The translations under genes and the position numbers were made by a program. Shown here in pieces: positions 16,464-22,380 of a stretch of DNA of 64,000 nt. Below the pieces are notes generated by a model. That model saw only the letters and a program-made list of their open reading frames with translations. It did not search any database and was not told where the DNA came from. Source of the stretch: Hyphomonas oceanitis SCH89 (GTDB lineage: Bacteria > Pseudomonadota > Alphaproteobacteria > Caulobacterales > Hyphomonadaceae); assembly GCF_000685295.1 (NCBI RefSeq), contig NZ_ARYL01000021.1:1-64000 (forward strand), in the 5' to 3' direction. Each line of letters opens with the position of its first letter. The stretch's first letter is position 1.

Positions 16464-17315
16464 TCAGGCATCGCCCCGCATAGGCGGTTCGCGATCGTCG
16501 AGCATGCCGGCAAGCCGCCTGAGGATCGTGGTTTCATTCGGGACATCGGCAGCCTCGAATTCCTGAAGTGCGCGTTCGTATAGCCGGCCAGCGAGTTCCT
16601 TGCGTGGCATATCCGGATCGCTCTCGTTGAGCTCCAATGCCCAGGCGGCGATCGAGGGCCATGCGCCGAGGGCCGGACGGCCGCGCCTGGTCTGGGCCGG
16701 GTGACTGTGTCGATCATTGGCAGGCTCAGTGATTGGGTGATGGTCCGACGCTTGATCGTGGTTGAAGAGACGGAGGAACCGGGACGACCGCTGGTCGAGC
16801 CAGGCCTGCAGCATGCGGCGCGGAATATAGAGCCCGGCGAAATAGGCGCGACCTGCTTCTGAATACGTGTTGAGGGGCAGGCCGACCAGTGCTGTCAGGG
16901 CATCTTGCGCGCCATGCAGATACATTCTGCCATTTCCATTATTGAGCAGATCGTCCCAGGCGGACTGATCACCTGGCAGGAGCCTCATACAATACATGAC
17001 GCTCAGCAGGGTCTCGCAGCCGCCTTCGTAGTATTTGAAGGGTCGCGGTTTGAGACTGAGTTGCCCTTCGGTGAGACTTGCAGACGGTGCTTCGATCGGG
17101 ATTCGCAGCCAGTTGTCCGGATCATCGCGTTGTGAGTGATCATAGTCATTATCTTCATACTGGCAGGGCGGATTGTAATCGCCGCGCCAGGCTGCCTGTA
17201 CAAGCATTTCCAGCATGGCATCCGGGGTCGCGTTGGGCTCTCGGTTCGCCAGAAGCGCGGCTGCGGCATCGAAACGGATGAGCGTATCGTCCAGCGGCGA
17301 AATGAATTGGGTCAT
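16464..17315 (-). CDS. Uncharacterised element protein, possibly replication or regulatory
   Basis: I do not recognise this 283-aa protein. ATG 17315 is chosen because AGGAG lies six bases upstream on the minus strand. The N-terminal part (SPLDDTLIRFDAAAALLANR) is followed by an acidic patch (QYEDNDYDHSQRDDPDNWLR), a compact middle (DALTALVGLPLNTYSEAGRAYF), and a basic linker (PAQTRRGRPALGAWPSI) leading to a C-terminal helical unit (LAGRLYERALQEFEAADVPNETTILRRLAGML) that looks like a small DNA-binding helix-turn-helix. It lies upstream of the mobilisation operon in the same direction, 170 bp away. Similar proteins appear near integrases on alphaproteobacterial elements, but no function is assigned. 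Confidence 0.6.
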   Translation of the reverse strand: MTQFISPLDDTLIRFDAAAALLANREPNATPDAMLEMLVQAAWRGDYNPPCQYEDNDYDHSQRDDPDNWLRIPIEAPSASLTEGQLSLKPRPFKYYEGGCETLLSVMYCMRLLPGDQSAWDDLLNNGNGRMYLHGAQDALTALVGLPLNTYSEAGRAYFAGLYIPRRMLQAWLDQRSSRFLRLFNHDQASDHHPITEPANDRHSHPAQTRRGRPALGAWPSIAAWALELNESDPDMPRKELAGRLYERALQEFEAADVPNETTILRRLAGMLDDREPPMRGDA

Positions 17316-17661
17316 ACCTGACTCCTGTCTATCGACTGGGCCCAAGCAGGAGGCGTGCCAAAAGCTCCATTAAATAGAAAGATATATTACTGAAGGTAGA
17401 AAATGTGTGATTTATCCGCCAAGGCGAAGGAGGGGCAGGGCAGTTACACCACGGGAATTTCTATTGTAGTGTAACGCATCGCGCGCGGCTCCCTCTCTTG
17501 AATTCAAACGATTTATCAGGCCCTGCTTCAAATGTGCCAGCACAGCTTCGAATAATAATTTTTCGAATAAATCACAAATAATAAAAACTGTACGAGATTT
17601 GTAATCGTTTTTCGACTATATAGAAAAACGTGAATTGCCGCGAATATAATGATTTTTCGAA
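17316..17661. other. Divergent control region with dyad and three TTTTTCGA repeats
   Basis: The 345-bp gap separates the leftward mobilisation genes from fic. GTTACAC (17443-17449) and GTGTAAC (17469-17475) form an exact 7-bp dyad with 19-bp spacing, a possible operator or oriT component. TTTTTCGA occurs at 17559-17566, 17608-17615 and 17653-17660, about 49 and 45 bp apart, the last one touching the fic ATG. TTCGAATAA occurs twice at 17547 and 17562. The fic-proximal half is strongly AT-rich. A binding array for a fic regulator is plausible. Confidence 0.45.
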
Positions 17662-19203
17662 ATGAATGACAAAAATATCGATTTCGGACGAGATGTAAGA
17701 ATTATTCGGGATCGTATGGTCCCGGAGGACACGCAGCCCGTCGGCTACGCTGCGCTGATAGCGGCATATGACCTCTTCATCCCGCCTCCCCATTTGCTTT
17801 CAGCTTTTCGCGCGGACTACCGAGTGGTGGAAGTGCCAGACTGGACTGTCTACACGAAGCGCCACGCGCCAGAGCCGAGCCTTGCAGGCCACCTGACATT
17901 TGCCTTGAAGTATGAAGGCGTGGACCTGCTCGTCCTGAAATCCCTGTTCCGGGCCGTTGGCCCCGGTGCGATCGAAGAATTCGTGACAGCAGCGCCGACC
18001 AGCCAGTATGCACGCCGTGCCTGGTTTCTCTATGAATGGCTTCTCGGCGAAGCAGTGGACCTGCCCGATGCCCTGACGGGCAACTATGTGGATGCTATCG
18101 ACGAGACGCAGCAACTTGCCGGCCGCTCCAGGAATTCCCGTCGTCATCGTGTGCGTGACAATCTCCCCGGCACACCGGCATTCTGTCCGCTCGTTTTCCG
18201 GACGGCGGACATTGAGGCCTTGCTGAAACTGGATTTGAAGACCGAGGCAGCCGCCGCAATCGGATCTGTGCCAGGGGACATGATTACGCGTGCCGCCGCT
18301 TTCCTGCTGCTCAATGATTCAAGAGCCAGCTATGCGATCGAGGGCGAAAGCCCGCCGCAGGACCGGATCCAGCGATGGGGCGCAGCGATCGGGCAAGCGG
18401 GCGGGCGCTCGCTCAGCCATGCAGAACTCCTGCGCTTGCAGGAACTCGTCCTCGGTGACACGCGATTTGTGCACAAGGGCTATCGCAATGAAGGCGGGTT
18501 CGTGGGTACGCACGACCGCGTGACGCGTGCGCCAATTCCGGATCATGTCAGTGCCCGGCCCGAGGATCTGCCCGCCTTGATGGACGGGCTGCTGGCCTTT
18601 GACGATCAGTATGCGTCCTCGATGGACGCCATCGTCGCCGCTTCCGTCCTGGCATTCGGATTTGTCTACATCCACCCATTCGAGGATGGAAACGGCCGGT
18701 TGCACAGATACCTGATCCACCACGTCCTCGCGCGTGCCGGGTTCAACCCGCCGGGATTGGTATTCCCGATTTCGAGCGCTATCCTGGAACGCATCGAGGC
18801 ATACCGCCGCGTGCTGGAATCCCACTCTCGCCGGATACTGCCCTTCGTGGACTGGCGTGCGACGCCCGCTGGCAATGTCGACGTGCAGAACGACACGTCG
18901 GATCTCTATCGATATTTCGATGCGACGCCCCACGCGGAATTCCTGATGTCATGCGTGCGCCAGACAATCGAAACGGACCTCCCAAGGGAGGTCGCATTCC
19001 TGAGAAGCTATGATCGCTTCAAGGCCGGTGTGGAAGCGCTTGTCGAAATGCCCGACAAGACGATTGATCTCCTCTACCATTTCCTCAGTCAGAACGATGG
19101 GCGGCTATCCAAACGGGCCCGTGAAGGAGAGTTCGCGTTGCTGACTGCGCCGGAGGTCGAGAAGGTAGAGAGCGTGTATTCAGAGGCGTTTGGCGGGGAC
19201 TAG
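17662..19203 (+). CDS. Fic family AMP-transferase, class II autoinhibited
   Basis: The 513-aa protein carries the complete Fic active-site motif HPFEDGNGRLHR at 338-349, with catalytic H338, and would transfer AMP from ATP to target proteins. An N-terminal inhibitory helix motif of the (S/T)xxxE(G/N) type is present as SYAIEG (S223, E227, G228), so the glutamate can block ATP binding until relieved. A further N-terminal region (about 1-200) and a C-terminal helical region (about 400-513) flank the core. Fic proteins of this size occur widely on mobile elements as toxins or regulators. It stands alone, transcribed toward the tRNA-Arg fragment, with an AT-rich repeat-containing promoter. Confidence 0.92.
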   Translation: MNDKNIDFGRDVRIIRDRMVPEDTQPVGYAALIAAYDLFIPPPHLLSAFRADYRVVEVPDWTVYTKRHAPEPSLAGHLTFALKYEGVDLLVLKSLFRAVGPGAIEEFVTAAPTSQYARRAWFLYEWLLGEAVDLPDALTGNYVDAIDETQQLAGRSRNSRRHRVRDNLPGTPAFCPLVFRTADIEALLKLDLKTEAAAAIGSVPGDMITRAAAFLLLNDSRASYAIEGESPPQDRIQRWGAAIGQAGGRSLSHAELLRLQELVLGDTRFVHKGYRNEGGFVGTHDRVTRAPIPDHVSARPEDLPALMDGLLAFDDQYASSMDAIVAASVLAFGFVYIHPFEDGNGRLHRYLIHHVLARAGFNPPGLVFPISSAILERIEAYRRVLESHSRRILPFVDWRATPAGNVDVQNDTSDLYRYFDATPHAEFLMSCVRQTIETDLPREVAFLRSYDRFKAGVEALVEMPDKTIDLLYHFLSQNDGRLSKRAREGEFALLTAPEVEKVESVYSEAFGGD

Positions 19204-19256
19204 AAACAGCATTGTGAAAAGTCGCAAGGCCGCTTAAACGCCAAGGGCGCTCATCT

Positions 19257-19336
19257 GGTAACCCGCGGTAACCCGACCTACAGACATGAGCACTGTATTT
19301 TCGGGAAAATTCGGGCTCCGTGGTAACTTTGGTAAC
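19257..19336 (+). repeat. Paired GGTAAC repeats next to the tRNA-Arg attachment site
   Basis: GGTAAC occurs at 19257-19262 and 19267-19272 (each followed by CCG), and again at 19322-19327 and 19331-19336 (each followed by TTT). Two phased pairs about 65 bp apart, just inside the attR-like tRNA fragment, resemble arm-type binding sites for an integrase or excisionase. The spacing of 9-10 bp puts each pair on one helical face. Function is inferred from position. Confidence 0.45.
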
Positions 19337-19441
19337 TTTTTCAAACTTGACCCAACAATGTATATCAAAGTGAGGCAAAACAAGAGCTGTTTTTATTGGA
19401 TATTCTCAAATCGCAACAATGCAATTCAACCCCTGGTATAA

Positions 19442-19487
19442 ATTCCTAATCTGTAGGTCGCGCGTTCGAATCGCGCCGGGGCCACCA
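19442..19487 (+). other. attR: displaced 3' half of tRNA-Arg(CCT)
   Basis: The 46 bp run from the anticodon loop to an encoded CCA: ATTCCTAATCTGTAGG, then a T arm GCGCG-TTCGAAT-CGCGC, acceptor strand CGGGGCC, A and CCA. The D arm and 5' acceptor strand are absent, so this cannot make a tRNA. The retained anticodon CCT indicates tRNA-Arg. A 3' half starting exactly in the anticodon loop is the usual product of tyrosine-integrase crossover there. The matching intact gene should lie at the other element end, perhaps outside the window. Confidence 0.75.
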
Positions 19488-19567
19488 AGCCTTTCGCGTG
19501 CAACTCCTACAGTTTCCCCGTTGACGCCCGTCACATCAGCACGTATTTGACCGCCTTCCTACCCCGT

Positions 19568-19652
19568 GCCCAGATGGCGGAATTGGTAGACGCGCTACGT
19601 TCAGGTCGTAGTTCTCGTAAGGGAGTGGAGGTTCGAGTCCTCTTCTGCACCA
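19568..19652 (+). pseudogene. Damaged tRNA-Leu(CAG) copy
   Basis: This copy differs from the intact gene at 2277-2363 by one C-to-T change in the variable arm and by loss of two G residues in the 3' acceptor strand (TCTGCACCA instead of TCTGGGCACCA). With the 2-nt loss, the 7-bp acceptor stem cannot form correctly against GCCCAGA, so charging and processing are doubtful. It keeps 16 bp of shared upstream sequence (19552-19567) and a following terminator hairpin. It is inverted relative to the intact copy. If RNA processing tolerates the change it could still function, but decay is more likely. Confidence 0.7.
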
Positions 19653-19680
19653 AACCGCTTTCCGAAGCGGTTTTGTTTTG
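19652..19680 (+). terminator. Rho-independent terminator after tRNA-Leu copy
   Basis: AAACCGCTT (19652-19660) and AAGCGGTTT (19665-19673) pair around TCCG, followed by TTGTTTTG. The hairpin with T-rich tail directly after the CCA is a standard tRNA transcript terminator. The intact tRNA-Leu copy at 2277 lacks it. Confidence 0.8.
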
Positions 19681-19826
19681 CAAAACTCATCAAAATCAAA
19701 TGTGTAGCAGCGCATAGCCCGAGGCCTTCCCCGTCGGTGGCCTGCGCCGGGGCCTTGGCGATGTGGCAAATCGAGTTACAAGCGAGACCAGTTTTGAAAG
19801 CCGCAGGCAGGACAGGTGACGTGCAG

Positions 19827-21509
19827 ATGCTCAGGACATTATTGGTTTCGGTAAGTGCTGGTCTCGTGCTGGCGGCCTGTGCACACACACTGCCTCTCGG
19901 GGGTGATGTTTCCCCGATCAATACGGCGAACATGTCCGAAACTGTCAAAGTCCTGGCATCCGACGAGTTCATGGGGCGCGCGCCCGGCACCGAAGGCGAA
20001 ACGAAAACGGTTGATTACCTGATCAAGCGCTTTGCCGCGCTTGGCCTGGAGCCTGGTGGGCGCGATGGCAAGTGGACGGATCCCGTGACCCTCAAGCATT
20101 CCGTCGTCACGGATGTGCGGACGCTTAATGTGCGGTACGGCGACCTCACGATACCCATTGAACAAGGCCGCGATATTGAAATCAGCTCTGCCAATCCCCG
20201 CCCTACCATTGCCGTGAAGAACGCACCGGTCGTTTTCGTCGGCTTTGGCGTTACCGCCCCTGAGAGGGAGTGGGATGATTTCGGCGATATGGACCTGACG
20301 GGGAAGGTAGCCCTTTTCCTGGTCAATGATCCTGATTTCGGTGTGGCCGAAGACGACCCTGTCAGCGGTGTGTTCGGCGGACGGCGCATGACCTATTATG
20401 GCCGCTGGGCCTACAAGTTCGAAGAGGCGGCCCGTCGCGGCGCCGTGGCGGCGCTTGTCATTCACGAGACCAAGGCGGCCGGTTATGGCTGGAATGTCGC
20501 GTCATCCTCCCCGGGGGAGAATTATGCTGTGGCGGGGAAGGGCGCCAAGGCGGCGTCGGTCGACCTGCAGGGCTGGCTGCACGAGGATATGGCGAAGCAA
20601 TCGCTGGCCCAGGCCGGCTATGATCTGGACGTCCTGCGCACGGCCGCGCGCCAGCGTGACTTTAAGGCCATTCAACTGGGTGATCTCCGCTTCAATGCAG
20701 ACCTCGCCCTATCGGTTGAAACGGCCGAAAGCCAGAATGTGTTAGGCAAGATCACCGGCAAGGCGCGGCCCAACGAGACGGTCATGCTGTCAGGCCACTG
20801 GGATGCTTACGGCATCGGCGCGCCGGATGCGCAGGGGCGGGTCGTGCGGCCGGGTGCCAATGATGATGCGCTAGGCCTTGCGGGGATCATGGAGATCGCG
20901 CGTAACCTGAAAGCCGGACCGCTCCTTGACCGAACCGTGGTGTTCGCCGCCTGGACGGGCGAGGAAAGCGGCCTTCTGGGATCAGAGGCCTATGCGCAGG
21001 ATCCGATCTATCCACTGGAGACGACGGTTGCCAATCTGACGCTGGATATCCTCCAGACAGCGGGACCTGCGCGTGATGTGATTCAGGTCGGCGAAGGGCA
21101 GAGTGATCTGGAAGAGCTCATGGCGGAGACGGCCGCAGGGCAGGGACGGACCGTTTCGCCAGAGGGGCTGCCGGAGAACGGGCTTTTCTATCGGGCTGAC
21201 CATTTCTCGCTCGCGCGCCGCGGTGTGCCGGTGCTGCTGATCATGGGCATCGCCGGTGGGCCTGACCTGGTCGATGGCGGCCGGGAAGCAGGCAATGCGT
21301 GGGTCAAAGGCTATACGGATAATCGCTATCACAACCAGTATGATGCATGGGATCCCGAGTGGGACCTGCGCGGTGCGGCGCAGGATGTAGAGCTCTTTCT
21401 CGACATGACGCGGGACCTTGCCAATTCGCAGATTTGGCCGGATCTCAAGGAGACTTCGGAATTCAAGGCATTGCGGGATGCAAGTGCCACGGCGCGCATT
21501 GTTGACTGA
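19827..21509 (+). CDS. M28-family zinc peptidase, secreted lipoprotein
   Basis: The 560-aa protein starts MLRTLLVSVSAGLVLAACAH, a lipoprotein signal with lipobox LAAC and cysteine 18, so it is anchored in the outer membrane or periplasm. A PA-like insert (GFGVTAPEREWDDFGDMDL) precedes the peptidase domain, where the two-zinc site is visible: H in GHWDAYG (about 324), D in GANDDALG (about 344), E-E in TGEESGLLG (about 378) and H in YHNQYD (about 501). M28 enzymes of this type release amino acids or acyl groups from peptide N termini. The ATG at 19827 is chosen for the signal peptide. It is monocistronic and converges on tetR. Confidence 0.88.
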   Translation: MLRTLLVSVSAGLVLAACAHTLPLGGDVSPINTANMSETVKVLASDEFMGRAPGTEGETKTVDYLIKRFAALGLEPGGRDGKWTDPVTLKHSVVTDVRTLNVRYGDLTIPIEQGRDIEISSANPRPTIAVKNAPVVFVGFGVTAPEREWDDFGDMDLTGKVALFLVNDPDFGVAEDDPVSGVFGGRRMTYYGRWAYKFEEAARRGAVAALVIHETKAAGYGWNVASSSPGENYAVAGKGAKAASVDLQGWLHEDMAKQSLAQAGYDLDVLRTAARQRDFKAIQLGDLRFNADLALSVETAESQNVLGKITGKARPNETVMLSGHWDAYGIGAPDAQGRVVRPGANDDALGLAGIMEIARNLKAGPLLDRTVVFAAWTGEESGLLGSEAYAQDPIYPLETTVANLTLDILQTAGPARDVIQVGEGQSDLEELMAETAAGQGRTVSPEGLPENGLFYRADHFSLARRGVPVLLIMGIAGGPDLVDGGREAGNAWVKGYTDNRYHNQYDAWDPEWDLRGAAQDVELFLDMTRDLANSQIWPDLKETSEFKALRDASATARIVD

Positions 21510-21518
21510 TCTCGGTCC

Positions 21519-21540
21519 GATGGGGCCTTGTTTGGCCCAT
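21519..21540. terminator. Possible bidirectional terminator between peptidase and tetR
   Basis: ATGGGGCC (21520-21527) and GGCCCAT (21534-21540) pair with one bulged G around TTGTTT. It sits in the 41-bp gap of two converging genes. T-tracts are weak on either side, so the strength is uncertain. Confidence 0.4.
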
Positions 21541-21550
21541 TCACGCCTCG

Positions 21551-22267
21551 CTAGTCATCCTTCAGCACGGCATAGTATCGGACAATCATGCGCGCGACTT
21601 CCGTGCTGATATGCTCGGCATCACGCTCAGGCTCTTCAAGCACCATTTCCATGGCCGCATAGGCAAGTTCTGTCGTTAGTCGGGCAGCTGCGGCATAGCG
21701 CTCGCGGGATATGCTGGGGTCGCGTTTGGACATCGCATCTGACAGGCGTTCAGCCACCATGTCGCGCGACGCGATGCGAACTTCCCTGAGCAGGGGAATG
21801 GCGCGAAGGGCTCGAAGCACAAAAATATTGCCCGGGAAGTTGCGTGTGATTTCGTTCACGCCTTCCTGCAACAGCTGGTGGCTTTCGACGGCTTCCTCAA
21901 ATGTTGACGTATTCAGGCCGCCATTGTCGATCCAGACCAAAACCGCCTGATCCTGAAGGTCCATAAGACGCTCGCCCAGCTCTCGCAGGATGGCATACTT
22001 GTTCGGAAAGTAGCGATAGAGCGCGGGCGGTGACAGGCCGGCCCTTTTGCAGACCAGATTTGTGGACAGCTTTTCAAGGCCGACCTCATCCAGAAGGTGT
22101 CCGGTCGTTTCCAGGATAAGTTCAAACGTGTCCTGCGCGCGGGCTTGCTGCGGCAATTGCTTCGTCGTCGTGTCAACTTGTGACGCGGACTTTTTCAGAG
22201 GCTTTCCGCTGGCGGCCTTGGGCATGCTGCTCATTTCTTTGGCGGTCCCCGGAGTGAAGTTGCACAT
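21551..22267 (-). CDS. TetR-family transcriptional regulator
   Basis: A repressor-type protein of up to 238 aa. The TetR DNA-binding domain spans about residues 45-95 with LILETTGHLLDEVGLEKLST, then VCKRAGLSPPALYRYFPNKY, the classic recognition helix, and the rest is a helical ligand domain. Starts at 22234 and 22225 are possible. It is divergent from the TonB receptor and shares a 113-bp gap that contains TAGCGATCGCTA, so it probably represses the receptor and transporter until their substrate is present. The N-terminal 40 residues are basic and likely disordered. Confidence 0.88.
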   Translation of the reverse strand: MCNFTPGTAKEMSSMPKAASGKPLKKSASQVDTTTKQLPQQARAQDTFELILETTGHLLDEVGLEKLSTNLVCKRAGLSPPALYRYFPNKYAILRELGERLMDLQDQAVLVWIDNGGLNTSTFEEAVESHQLLQEGVNEITRNFPGNIFVLRALRAIPLLREVRIASRDMVAERLSDAMSKRDPSISRERYAAAARLTTELAYAAMEMVLEEPERDAEHISTEVARMIVRYYAVLKDD

Positions 22268-22325
22268 TTATCTCACATGAAAACGTAACATCATCAAATG
22301 GTAATAAAAGCTATTGTAAAAGATA

Positions 22326-22337
22326 TAGCGATCGCTA
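22326..22337. promoter_or_regulatory. Candidate TetR operator
   Basis: TAGCGATCGCTA is a perfect 12-bp palindrome lying 43 bp before the TonB-receptor ATG and 58 bp from tetR, inside their shared promoter region. Outer GATA (22322-22325) and TATC (22341-22344) extend the symmetry imperfectly. Binding by the adjacent TetR protein is inferred. Confidence 0.45.
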
Positions 22338-22380
22338 CCCTATCCCAAAGCCTCAGAGGCAGATTGAAAGGGATAGTGTA

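Larger units (their letters stand above)
4642..19487. mobile_element. Candidate integrative mobilisable element (tRNA-Arg type)
   Basis: This roughly 14.8-kb segment is bounded by the direct 19-bp att-like matches at 4642 and 19442. It contains two tyrosine integrases, a MobF relaxase, a VirD4-type coupling protein, an AlpA/Xis-like DNA-binding protein, an accessory DNA-binding protein, a GSU2403-type gene, a Fic protein and the methyltransferase operon. No mating-channel (VirB/Trb) gene is present, so it would need a helper element to transfer. The right end, a displaced tRNA-Arg(CCT) 3' half, is well supported. The left end is uncertain: the true attL, with an intact tRNA-Arg, may lie outside the window and include abiE as well. 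Confidence 0.45.

Noticed and set aside
16359-16583. 74-aa plus-strand frame near the mobilisation genes
   Set aside because: It overlaps the 283-aa minus-strand gene, which has a good ribosome site; no family resemblance.
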